Assembly (NCBI GenBank): GCA_002413045.1
Contig: DHWF01000033.1
Coordinates: 1-30,651 of the forward strand
Direction: 5' to 3'
Source: Chloroflexi bacterium UBA5189
GTDB lineage: Bacteria > Chloroflexota > Limnocylindria > Limnocylindrales > CSP1-4
Length of the DNA: 30,651 bases
The translations under genes were made by a program, and so were the position numbers. Under the pieces are notes generated by a model. That model made no database searches, was not told the origin of the DNA, and was given only the letters and a program-made list of their open reading frames with translations. Below, one piece after another: positions 24,043 to 30,651 of this stretch (the first letter of the stretch is position 1; each line of letters opens with the position of its first letter).

Positions 24043-26126
24043 CAGGCGTGCCATGGGAGGCCGAGCCCCGCCGGCTGATGGCCCGGATCCAGCGTCGGGA
24101 TCCGGCCCCGCAGGCCATCGCGGACGACCCGCCGCGCGACGTCAACGACGCGGTCCGTCGTGAACCCGAAGTGCTCGAAGATCGTGGCCGCCGGTGACGA
24201 TGCGCCGTAGTGGTCGATCCCGAGGATCGCGCCCTCGTCGCCGGCGTAGCGCTCCCAGCCCATCGTCGCTCCAGCCTCGATGGTGACCCGCCGCCGCACC
24301 GCGCGCGGGATCACGGCCTCCCGGTACGCCTCGTCCTGGGCATCGAACGCCTCCCAGCACGGGAGCGAGACCACGCGCGCCGCGATGGACTCTCCCTCGA
24401 GAACCGCCGCGGCCGCGTAGGCGAGCTGGAGCTCCGAGCCTGTCGCGATGAGCAGCAGGTCCGGCGGCGTCCCCGCATCCTCGCCGCGCGCCCTGCGCAG
24501 GACGTAGCCGCCGCGCGCCACGCCCTCGCGGGCAAGCGCCGCGGTCTCCGCGAGCGTCGGCAGCTTCTGGCGGGTGAGTGACAGCGCCACCGGGCCGCCA
24601 CGCCGCTCCACCGCGAGGGCCCACGCCGCCGTCGCCTCATTCGCGTCGCCCGGTCGGACGAACCACAGGTTCGGCATCGCCCGGAGCGCCGCGTAGTGCT
24701 CGATCGGCTGGTGGGTCGGGCCGTCCTCGCCGAGCCCGATGGAGTCGTGGGTCCACACGTAGATCACGTGCATTCCAGCAAGCGAGGCGAGGCGTACGGA
24801 CCCGCGCATGTAGTCGCTGAAGTTCAGGAATGTGCCTGCGTACGGGATGAATCCGCCGTGGTACGCGATGCCATTCGCGATGCCGCCCATCGCGTGCTCG
24901 CGTACGCCGAACCACAGGTTGCGGCCTGCCTCGCCGGCCTCGAACGGCACCGCGTCCTTGACGAGCGTGAGGTTGGATTCGCTGAGGTCCGCCGACCCAC
25001 CGAACAGCTCCGGCACCGGCCCCGACAGGGCCTGGATCGCGGCCTGGCTTGCCTGCCGCGTCGCGAAGTCCTCGCCGACCGCGTACGTCTTCAGGCCCGC
25101 GTCCCAGCCGGCGGCGAGCCCCAGGTCCAGCATGCGCCTGCGCAGCTCCGGAGCGAGGTCCGGGTATGCGTCGCGGAAGCTGTAGTAGCGCTGCTCCCAG
25201 TCCGCCACGAGCGCATCGCCGGCGGCCGTCGCGCCGCGCATCAGCTGGAGCACCTCCGGCGGGACCAGGAACTGCGCATCCGGATCCCAGCCGTAGGCGA
25301 TCTTCGTCAGGCGAACCTCGTCCGCCCCGAGCGGCGACCCGTGCGCCTTCTGGGTGTCCTGCTTGTTCGGGCTGCCGAAGCCGATGTGGGTCCGCACCGC
25401 GATCAGCGACGGACGCCCGTCGGCCTCGGCGGCGGTGATGGCGGCGTCGATCGCGTCGGTGTCGTTGCCGTCGGCGACTCGCGAGGTGCCCCAGCCGTAG
25501 GCATCGAAGCGCTGGAGGACGTCCTCCGACCAGGCCATGTCCGTCGGCCCGTCAAGTTGGATGTGGTTGTCGTCGTACAGGACGATGAGCTTCCCGAGCC
25601 GGAGGTGGCCGGCGAGGCTGGCCGCCTCGGACGCGATGCCCTCCTGGAGGTCGCCGTCGGAGGCGATCACGTACGTCCGGTGGTCGATGATCTCGTGGTC
25701 CGGCCGGTTGAACTCGTTCGCGAGGCGGCGCTCGGCAATCGCCATGCCGACCGCGTTGGCAAACCCCTGCCCGAGCGGGCCCGTGGTCGCCTCGACCCCG
25801 GCCGTGAGGCCGTGCTCCGGATGGCCGGGTGTCTTCGAACCCCACTGCCGGAATTGCTCGATGTCGGCGAGCTCGAGGCCGTAGCCGGTCAGGTACAGGA
25901 GCGAGTACAGCAGCATCGAGGCGTGGCCGGCGGACAGGACGAACCTGTCGCGGTCCACCCAGTCCGGTCGCGACGGGGCGTGGCGCAGGTGGCGGGTCCA
26001 CAGGACGTAGGCCATCGGGGCCGCGCCCATCGGCGCACCGGGGTGTCCGGAGTTGGCCTTCTGGACGGCATCGATCGCGAGGGTCCGGATCGTGGTGATC
26101 GCCAGCTGGTCGATCTGGGACGTCAT
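24042..26126 (-). CDS. tkt: Transketolase
   Basis: 694 residues, full length. Transfers two-carbon units between sugar phosphates using thiamine diphosphate. Motifs: KANSGHPGAPMGAAPMAYVL, EATTGPLGQGFANAVGMA, the ThDP/Mg site SDGDLQEG through YDDNHIQ, the catalytic Glu in REHAMGGIANGI, and HDSIGLGEDGPTHQPIEHYA. It is the first gene of the pentose-phosphate operon. A TACGAT -10-like hexamer ends nine bases before ATG 26126, with no ribosome site in between, which suggests a leaderless mRNA. Confidence 0.97.
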   Translation of the reverse strand: MTSQIDQLAITTIRTLAIDAVQKANSGHPGAPMGAAPMAYVLWTRHLRHAPSRPDWVDRDRFVLSAGHASMLLYSLLYLTGYGLELADIEQFRQWGSKTPGHPEHGLTAGVEATTGPLGQGFANAVGMAIAERRLANEFNRPDHEIIDHRTYVIASDGDLQEGIASEAASLAGHLRLGKLIVLYDDNHIQLDGPTDMAWSEDVLQRFDAYGWGTSRVADGNDTDAIDAAITAAEADGRPSLIAVRTHIGFGSPNKQDTQKAHGSPLGADEVRLTKIAYGWDPDAQFLVPPEVLQLMRGATAAGDALVADWEQRYYSFRDAYPDLAPELRRRMLDLGLAAGWDAGLKTYAVGEDFATRQASQAAIQALSGPVPELFGGSADLSESNLTLVKDAVPFEAGEAGRNLWFGVREHAMGGIANGIAYHGGFIPYAGTFLNFSDYMRGSVRLASLAGMHVIYVWTHDSIGLGEDGPTHQPIEHYAALRAMPNLWFVRPGDANEATAAWALAVERRGGPVALSLTRQKLPTLAETAALAREGVARGGYVLRRARGEDAGTPPDLLLIATGSELQLAYAAAAVLEGESIAARVVSLPCWEAFDAQDEAYREAVIPRAVRRRVTIEAGATMGWERYAGDEGAILGIDHYGASSPAATIFEHFGFTTDRVVDVARRVVRDGLRGRIPTLDPGHQPAGLGLPWHA

Positions 26127-26197
26127 CGAGCCCGAATCGTACCGCCGCGCCCCGTCGGCGACCTTAACGCCGCGTCAGCATCGCTACCATCGGCGCT
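26127..26197. promoter_or_regulatory. Divergent promoter region between tkt and psuK
   Basis: A 71-base region with outward-facing genes. Minus strand: TACGAT (26141 to 26136), nine bases before the tkt ATG. Plus strand: TACCAT (26185-26190), seven bases before the psuK GTG, with a TTAACG (26164-26169) upstream at a short 15-base spacing. Both -10 boxes are of the TAnnnT kind and are so close to the start codons that transcription should begin at or next to them. There is no Shine-Dalgarno on either side. Confidence 0.5.
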
Positions 26198-27181
26198 GTG
26201 ACGGCCTCCGCCCCCACGACGCCGGTTCGCTCCGCGCCGCCACGCGTGCTCGTCCTCGGCGACCTGGTGCTCGACGTCGTGCTCCGCGCGGCAGCCCCGA
26301 TCGAGACCGGGACCGACGTCCCCGGCCGCGTCGAGATCCGCCAGGGCGGCTCCGCGGCGAACGTCGCGCGGTGGCTCGCCCGCCTCGGGACACGGTCGTC
26401 GCTCGTGTGCGCGATCGGGCGCGACGGGGCAGGACGGTCGCTCGTGGCGCAGCTGCGGCGCGATGCGGTCAACGTGCACGCGGTCCGGATCGCCGGGCAT
26501 CGCACGGGCAGGATCGGCGTCCTCGTCGCGCCGAGCGGGGAGCGCTCGTTCGTGGCGGACCGGCGCGCAGCGACGCGGATGGAGCCCGGCGACCTCAAGC
26601 CCGAATGGTTCGACGGCATCGACCTGATCCACCTGCCGGCGTACTCGCTCCTCGTGGAGCCGCTCGGGTCGGCGGGCGTCAAGGCCGTGGAGCTGACCCG
26701 CGCGCGTGGGGCGCGCGGCGCGCGCCTGTCGGTCGACCTCGCCTCGGTCGGTCCGCTCCTCACCCACGGCCGCCGCGAGGCGCGCGAGCTCGTCGCGGGG
26801 CTCAAGCCGGATCTCATCTTCGCCACCGAGTCGGAGGCCGAGGCGCTCCTGGGCCGGCACGCGCCGGAGGGGCTGCTCGACCACGCGGCGGTCGCCGTGA
26901 TCAAGCGCGGCGCGCGGGGCGCGCGGGTGTTCGCCAGGGTCGATCGCGGGCAGGCGGAGCCCGAGCCGCCGCTCCAGTTCGACGTCGCGACGACGCCCGT
27001 CGTCGCCGACGACCTGACGGGCGCCGGCGATGCGTTCGACGCGGGCTTCATCTCGGGCTGGCTCGGCGCACTGCGAGGCGGCCACGTCGGCGCCAACGCG
27101 CTCCATCGGGCGACGATGGCGGGCCATCGGGCGGCCGCGCGCCACCTCAAGGGCCCGCGCACGGAGCTGCCGCCCGGATGA
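26198..27181 (+). CDS. psuK: PfkB-family sugar kinase, probably pseudouridine kinase
   Basis: 327 residues from GTG 26198. PfkB signature 1 region: VEIRQGGSAANVARWLARLG. Signature 2: DDLTGAGDAFDAGF with the catalytic Asp and anion hole. ESEAEALLG is another conserved PfkB segment. The four-base ATGA overlap with a pseudouridine-5'-phosphate glycosidase gene identifies the likely substrate as pseudouridine, which it would phosphorylate at the 5' position. The sequence alone would only allow ribokinase/PfkB family. The start is supported by the TACCAT element seven bases upstream. Confidence 0.85.
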   Translation: MTASAPTTPVRSAPPRVLVLGDLVLDVVLRAAAPIETGTDVPGRVEIRQGGSAANVARWLARLGTRSSLVCAIGRDGAGRSLVAQLRRDAVNVHAVRIAGHRTGRIGVLVAPSGERSFVADRRAATRMEPGDLKPEWFDGIDLIHLPAYSLLVEPLGSAGVKAVELTRARGARGARLSVDLASVGPLLTHGRREARELVAGLKPDLIFATESEAEALLGRHAPEGLLDHAAVAVIKRGARGARVFARVDRGQAEPEPPLQFDVATTPVVADDLTGAGDAFDAGFISGWLGALRGGHVGANALHRATMAGHRAAARHLKGPRTELPPG

Positions 27182-28131
27182 GCGGCTCCGTCGCCGATCG
27201 GCTCCTGATCGAGCCGGAGGTCGCGGCCGCGCTGGCCGGCGGTCGGCCGGTCGTGGCCCTGGAGTCCACGCTCATCAGCCACGGGCTGGCGTATCCGGAC
27301 AACCTCAGGGTCGCGAGCGATTCCGAAGCAGCTGTGCGTGCGTCCGGCGCCGTGCCGGCGACGGTCGCGGTCCACGACGGCCGCCTGGTCATCGGACTCG
27401 ACCGCGCCTCGCTCGAGGCGCTCGCGACCGCAGAGCGCGGCAGCGTCATGAAGGCCGCCCGCCCGAGCCTGGGCGCGGCGATCGCGCGCGGCGGCTGGGC
27501 GGCCACCACCGTCTCCGCCACGATGATCGCGGCGCATGCAGCGGGTATTCGCGTCTTCGCCACGGGCGGGATCGGCGGCGTGCACCGCGCCCACGCGGGC
27601 GCCGGGCCGTCGATGGACATCTCGTCCGACCTCGATGAGCTGGCGCGCACGCCCATGGCCGTCGTCTGCGCCGGCCCGAAGGCGATCCTCGACGTGCCGA
27701 ACACCCTCGAGGTCCTGGAGACGCTCGGCGTCCCGGTGGTCGCGATCGGGCAGGCGGACCTGCCCGGGTTCTACGCGCGGAGCGCCGGCATCCTCGCGCC
27801 CCACACCGCGCCGGACGAGGCCGCCGCGGCCGCGCTCGTCGCGACGCATTTCGACCTCGGGCTCGGGTCGGGCATCCTCCTGTGCGTGCCGGTGCCCGCC
27901 GACGTGGCGCTCACGGAGGCGGAGGCGCGGGCCGCCGTGGACCAGGCGAACGCGGACGCGGAAGCCGACGGGATCCACGGTCCCGAGCTGACGCCGTGGC
28001 TGCTCGCGCGCATTGCCGTGATCACCGAGGGTCGGTCGGTGCGGTCGAACACCGCGTTGATCGTCAACAACGCGCGCGTCGCGGGCCGATTGGCCGTCGC
28101 GCTCGTTGCCGGCGCGGCGGAGCGTCGATAG
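27178..28131 (+). CDS. psuG: Pseudouridine-5'-phosphate glycosidase
   Basis: 317 residues. Splits pseudouridine 5'-phosphate into uracil and ribose 5-phosphate. Conserved: VVALESTLISHGLAYPDN with the catalytic Glu, VMKAARPSLG with an active-site Lys, GWAATTVSATMIAAHAAGI, VFATGGIGGVHR, SMDISSDLDELARTP, and VVCAGPKAILDVPNTLEVLE with a second Lys. The length matches the family. ATG 27178 overlaps the psuK stop, forming the common psuK-psuG pair. The ribose 5-phosphate formed feeds the adjacent rpiB/tkt products. Confidence 0.96.
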   Translation: MSGSVADRLLIEPEVAAALAGGRPVVALESTLISHGLAYPDNLRVASDSEAAVRASGAVPATVAVHDGRLVIGLDRASLEALATAERGSVMKAARPSLGAAIARGGWAATTVSATMIAAHAAGIRVFATGGIGGVHRAHAGAGPSMDISSDLDELARTPMAVVCAGPKAILDVPNTLEVLETLGVPVVAIGQADLPGFYARSAGILAPHTAPDEAAAAALVATHFDLGLGSGILLCVPVPADVALTEAEARAAVDQANADAEADGIHGPELTPWLLARIAVITEGRSVRSNTALIVNNARVAGRLAVALVAGAAERR

Positions 28132-28134
28132 ACT
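28106..28134 (+). promoter_or_regulatory. Candidate sigma70-type promoter at the end of psuG
   Basis: TTGCCG (28106-28111), 17 bases, TAGACT (28129-28134). It overlaps the psuG stop and would serve the gene at 28183. The pyrG promoter at 30420 has the same layout (TTGCCC, 17 bases, TAGCAT), which strengthens both calls. Confidence 0.4.
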
Positions 28135-28182
28135 CATTCGGCCACCGAGTTCGGCAAGCCACGCCGCCCCAGGAGCCCGACG

Positions 28183-28686
28183 ATGCGGATCTACGAGGGG
28201 AGTCCCCGCCAGGACTGGGAAGAGGTGCTGCGCTGTGTCGGGGCGTACCTCGATGATCGGGGCATGCGGGGCGTCGTGTTTCTCGAGACGGACAAGGGCT
28301 TCATCATCCAGGGCACCACGGTCACGGGCACGACCGGCTCCGGCGAATCGATGGGTCGCTCCGACCGCGAGACGCTGAACCTCGAGGACGAGGACGTCGG
28401 CGGCTTCATGGACGACGCGATGGCTCGGCGTGGCCGGACGCCCGATCCGACGCCCAAGCACTACGAATCCCAGATGCGCGTCATCGGGCGGTACCTTGAC
28501 GGCCTGCATCCCCGCGACATCTTCTTCTTCGAGCTCGATGGCGCGTACATCATTCGCATCACCCAGGCGGGCCAGGGCAGCCTCAAGCAGGAGCTCATCG
28601 AGTTCACCCCCACGGACATCGCCGATCTCATCGCCCGGGCACCCGCGCTCCGGCGAAGCACCGATCCAAAGGCAAAGCCGGCCTGA
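28183..28686 (+). CDS. Unknown protein made of two similar repeats
   Basis: 167 residues; I do not recognise a named family. AGGAG (28171-28175) lies seven bases before ATG 28183. Residues 12-45 and 94-127 align without gaps: both have E..x..R..x.G.YLD, a conserved Arg, then F.E.D and an II pair (VGAYLDDRGMRGVVFLETD versus IGRYLDGLHPRDIFFFELD). After each copy comes an acidic helix ending in a V/I..F/L..A pattern (DVGGFMDDA, DIADLIARA). The protein is thus two copies of a helix-hairpin-helix-like unit of about 70-80 residues joined by a polar linker. There is no signal peptide or membrane segment, so it is cytosolic. It precedes a tiny membrane protein gene by 21 bases, and the two probably form an operon. 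Confidence 0.8.
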   Translation: MRIYEGSPRQDWEEVLRCVGAYLDDRGMRGVVFLETDKGFIIQGTTVTGTTGSGESMGRSDRETLNLEDEDVGGFMDDAMARRGRTPDPTPKHYESQMRVIGRYLDGLHPRDIFFFELDGAYIIRITQAGQGSLKQELIEFTPTDIADLIARAPALRRSTDPKAKPA

Positions 28687-28707
28687 GCCGGCGAGGAGGT
28701 TCGCACC

Positions 28708-28860
28708 ATGCGCGCGCTCAAGACCGTCGCCGTCGCCTTGGGCATCACCCTCGGCGCGATCCTCGTCATCCCATTGATCGTGCTCGCCGGCCTGTTCGTG
28801 TGGCTCAAGCTCACCGAGGAGGATGACGAGGAGGCGCTCGAGCTGGACGAGGACGTCTGA
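28708..28860 (+). CDS. 50-residue single-pass membrane microprotein with acidic tail
   Basis: ATG 28708 follows a strong ribosome site (GAGGAGG ending at 28699, eight bases before). The product begins MRALKTVAVALGITLGAIL, with a positive N-terminus and one hydrophobic helix from about residue 8 to 34. It ends in a tail in which about half of the last 15 residues are Asp or Glu (LTEEDDEEALELDEDV). The TGA stop is at 28858-28860 and a strong hairpin terminator begins 33 bases later. I know no family name; small size, clean RBS and terminator support it as a real gene, coupled to the two-repeat protein upstream. Confidence 0.72.
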   Translation: MRALKTVAVALGITLGAILVIPLIVLAGLFVWLKLTEEDDEEALELDEDV

Positions 28861-28892
28861 TCGATACCCATTCGATCCTCGAACCGGGCACG

Positions 28893-28920
28893 ACGCCCGC
28901 CGGAGTCCCGGCGGGCGTTT
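28893..28920 (+). terminator. Rho-independent-like terminator
   Basis: A perfect 11-bp stem (ACGCCCGCCGG at 28893-28903, CCGGCGGGCGT at 28908-28918) with a 4-base loop is followed by TT and then CGG. It lies just downstream of the microprotein gene, closing the 28183-28860 unit. Confidence 0.72.
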
Positions 28921-29024
28921 CGGCGTCCAGGCCCCCGGCGAGGGCGGGACCGCCGCCGTCGGCGTCCGGCCTGCCGCCGTCGACGCCGCGGGAGCGCCGG
29001 TTCGCCGAGTCTGGCGTCCTGATC

Positions 29025-29903
29025 GTGATGGCGGCGTGGGCGGCGAACTTCATCGTGGTCAAGTCGGCCAACGAGCAGATTCCGCCGGTCACGTTTGCGT
29101 TCCTGCGCTTCGGCATCGCGGCGCTGACCCTGCTGGTCGCGCTGCGCTGGCGCGACGGATCGTTCGGGTGGCCCGGCAGGGACGCGATCGCGATCATGGG
29201 CCTCGGCGCGCTCGGCTTCGGCGTGTACCAGATCCTGTGGTCGACTGCCCTCCAGGAGATCCCGGCCGGCGACTCGGCGCTCCTCATCGCGACCACGCCC
29301 GTGATCACCGCCCTGCTCGCCGTCGTATCGGGGGCGGACTTCCTGACCCGTACGAAGCTCGCGGGCAGCCTCCTGTCGTTCGCGGGCGTGGGCGTCATCG
29401 TCGCGTCCGGTCCGGGGCTCACCGTCGGTGGTGCGATCGTCGGTGACGCATTGACGCTGGCGGCCGCGATCTGCTGGTCCATCTTCACCGCATTCGGGGC
29501 TCCGATCCTGCGCCGCCACTCGCCGCTGCAGACCACGTCCTGGGCGATGGTGGGGGGCACGCTCGTGCTCGCCATTCCCGGCATCGCCCAGGGTGCCGGG
29601 GCGAACTGGTCCGCGGTCGGACTCGACGCGTGGGCGGGCCTCGCGTTCTCCGCCTTCATCCCGGCCGGGCTCGCGAACGTGGTGGTCTTCAACGCGATCC
29701 GCCTCCTCGGCCCGACCCGGATCACCGCCTACCAGTTCCTGGTGCCGTTCATTGCCGTGCTCCTCGGCGCGGCCTTCCTCGCCGAGCCCGTCCGCTTTGG
29801 CCAGCTTGTCGGCGGTGTCGTCATCGTCCTCGGCGTCGTCGTTACTCGCTCCGATCGCCTGACCGCGTTCGGCGGCTGGCTCCGGGAGCGCGAGCCGGGC
29901 TGA
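29025..29903 (+). CDS. DMT-superfamily permease (EamA-type), second copy
   Basis: 292 residues with about ten helices in two EamA halves: AAWAANFIVVKSANEQIPPVTF with FAFLRFGIAALTLL at the start, and TRITAYQFLVPFIAVLLGAAFLAEPVRFGQ near the end, typical of RhaT/EamA transporters. The first in-frame starts are GTG 29025 and ATG 29028. Neither has a clear ribosome site, and the frame is open back to 28827 without another start, so the N-terminus is uncertain by a few residues. Not closely similar to the permease at 10670. Substrate unknown. Confidence 0.82.
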   Translation: MMAAWAANFIVVKSANEQIPPVTFAFLRFGIAALTLLVALRWRDGSFGWPGRDAIAIMGLGALGFGVYQILWSTALQEIPAGDSALLIATTPVITALLAVVSGADFLTRTKLAGSLLSFAGVGVIVASGPGLTVGGAIVGDALTLAAAICWSIFTAFGAPILRRHSPLQTTSWAMVGGTLVLAIPGIAQGAGANWSAVGLDAWAGLAFSAFIPAGLANVVVFNAIRLLGPTRITAYQFLVPFIAVLLGAAFLAEPVRFGQLVGGVVIVLGVVVTRSDRLTAFGGWLREREPG

Positions 29904-29989
29904 ACGCGAGCCAGCGCTGGGTAGCCAGCGGGCCGCGATGAACGTTCTCGACCCTCGCGCCACTCATTGATGCCGACCTGCTCGCGTTC

Positions 29990-30322
29990 GTGAAGTCGGG
30001 CCCGGACGTCCAGGCCACGCCAGCCGCCGACATCGAGATCGACGGCCACGTGGGCAAGGTCGTCGACCTGCAGCTGTCGCCGCGATACACCCGCAGCTGC
30101 CTCGGCGCGGCGGCGCCGATCGAGGACGTGCTCATGTCCACGTTCCCTCGGGACTTCGGCTTCTACACCCTGTCGCTCGAGGGAACGGAGCGGGTGCGGC
30201 TCGTCCTGCTCGACCTTGGCGGCGGTGACGTCGTCGGGATCGCCATCGAGGCAAGCCCCGCGAACTGGCAGGCGATGCTCAACGACGCGACGCCGATCGT
30301 GCAGAGCTTCACGTTCAAGTAA
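29990..30322 (+). pseudogene. 5'-truncated remnant or short secreted-type domain, unknown
   Basis: From GTG 29990 there are 110 residues (begins MKSGPDVQATPAADIEIDGH). The coding look continues upstream to 29942 (ADLLAFVKSGPDV) but an in-frame TGA at 29939-29941 ends it, and there is no ribosome site or signal peptide. The pattern, a VDL strand after a DGHVGK turn, a Cys near residue 37, and RVRLVLLDLGGGDVVGIAIEAS near the end, resembles the C-terminal domain of larger secreted or lipoprotein-like proteins common in this kind of genome. I therefore read it as the tail of a gene that lost its 5' part, though a genuine short gene is possible. A terminator follows at 30355. Confidence 0.5.
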
Positions 30323-30354
30323 CGGACGGGGGCTCTTCCTCCCGTCACGGGTCC

Positions 30355-30390
30355 GAGCCGGCGGCGCCTTCGGGCCCGCCGGCTCTTCGG
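30355..30390 (+). terminator. Strong hairpin terminator with UUCG tetraloop
   Basis: Stem GAGCCGGCGG (30355-30364) pairs perfectly with CCGCCGGCTC (30376-30385). After a one-base bulge (30365) an inner GCC/GGC stem closes a C(UUCG)G tetraloop (30369-30372). TTCGG follows. It separates the remnant gene from the pyrG promoter. Confidence 0.7.
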
Positions 30391-30419
30391 AATCCGCGGC
30401 CGCGCGGGCCGGCATCGCC

Positions 30420-30448
30420 TTGCCCCCGAGGGCCTCCTCCGGTAGCAT
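30420..30448 (+). promoter_or_regulatory. Candidate pyrG promoter
   Basis: TTGCCC (30420-30425), a 17-base spacer, and TAGCAT (30443-30448) are correctly placed for a leader of about 20 bases before the pyrG ATG. The expected start point falls within a run of five A (30452-30456) that precedes five C (30457-30461). GGAGG at 30462-30466 is the ribosome site. Confidence 0.55.
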
Positions 30449-30475
30449 TAGAAAAACCCCCGGAGGCGCAAACCT

Positions 30476-30651
30476 ATGTCGAAGTATGTCTTTGTGACCG
30501 GAGGGGTCACCTCCTCGCTCGGCAAGGGAATCACCGCCGCGAGCATCGGGAGGCTCCTCAAGGCCCGCGGCCTCCGCGTCTCCATCCTCAAGCTGGATCC
30601 GTACATCAACGTGGATCCGGGGACGATGTCGCCGTACCAGCACGGCGAGGT
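30476..30651 (+). CDS. pyrG: CTP synthase, N-terminal part (cut by window edge)
   Basis: 58 complete codons from ATG 30476 reach the end of the window. CTP synthase converts UTP, ATP and glutamine to CTP. The start MSKYVFVTGGVTSSLGKGIT is the conserved synthetase N-terminus with its P-loop (usual form GVVSSLGKG). It is followed by GRLLKARGLRVSILKLDPYI and NVDPGTMSPYQHGEV, which are nearly invariant in PyrG. GGAGG lies nine bases before the ATG. The remaining roughly 480 residues lie to the right. Confidence 0.97.
   Translation, partial: MSKYVFVTGGVTSSLGKGITAASIGRLLKARGLRVSILKLDPYINVDPGTMSPYQHGE

Overview
The window is a very high-G+C (about 70% by eye), densely packed bacterial fragment. Genes repeatedly join through 4-base ATGA or GTGA stop/start overlaps. 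Three traits fit a soil or freshwater Chloroflexota (Limnocylindria-like) or a related high-G+C Terrabacteria lineage: OpcA beside glucose-6-phosphate dehydrogenase, a short-type 6-phosphogluconate dehydrogenase, and a phosphoglucose isomerase of the transaldolase-fusion clade. This taxonomic guess is an inference. The first 19 bases are the Tn5/Nextera mosaic end, so the left edge is a library adapter left on a contig and not biology. pyrG is cut by the right edge.

Layout, left to right. (1) 20-2424: the C-terminal part of SelB, then an overlapping MobA-like nucleotidyltransferase whose reading frame runs without a stop into a small membrane protein. (2) 2451-4718: a candidate bidirectional terminator, a 14-TM drug-efflux-type MFS transporter on the minus strand with a palindrome and a repeated half-site upstream, and a double zinc-ribbon protein. 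(3) 5046-8500: a two-gene SbcCD/Mre11-Rad50-like operon. Its ATPase has no cysteine and carries two membrane helices where a zinc hook would be expected (YhaO/YhaN type). (4) 8497-12933: a secreted/membrane protein with two tandem TPM domains and a DUF2207-type tail, a divergent DMT permease, a stand-alone polynucleotide-kinase-like P-loop enzyme, and a DUF2231-Rieske fusion. (5) 13256-15684: two adjacent, different citrate synthases. (6) 15778-26126, all minus strand: a pentose-phosphate operon read tkt, rpiB, pgi, gnd, zwf, opcA, pgl, followed by an alpha/beta hydrolase and a zinc-ribbon membrane protein. (7) 26198-28131, plus strand: psuK-psuG for pseudouridine breakdown, divergent from tkt. 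(8) 28183-30651: a two-repeat unknown protein, a 50-residue membrane microprotein, a hairpin terminator, a second DMT permease, a 5'-truncated gene remnant, a UUCG-loop terminator, and the start of pyrG with a readable promoter.

How the genes work together. The minus-strand operon encodes the whole oxidative pentose phosphate branch (Zwf with its assembly factor OpcA, Pgl, Gnd) plus Pgi, RpiB and Tkt. Transaldolase and ribulose-phosphate epimerase are not in the window. PsuKG releases ribose 5-phosphate from pseudouridine, which RpiB and Tkt can use directly, and the two units face each other across a 71-base divergent promoter. The selB-mobA pair suggests that a molybdenum- and selenocysteine-dependent enzyme such as formate dehydrogenase lies to the left, outside the window.

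I saw no tRNA, rRNA, CRISPR array, insertion sequence or prophage gene. The oddest items are the membrane-anchored, hookless Mre11/Rad50-like pair, the stopless mobA-membrane protein junction, the tandem-TPM protein and the internally duplicated unknown protein at 28183.
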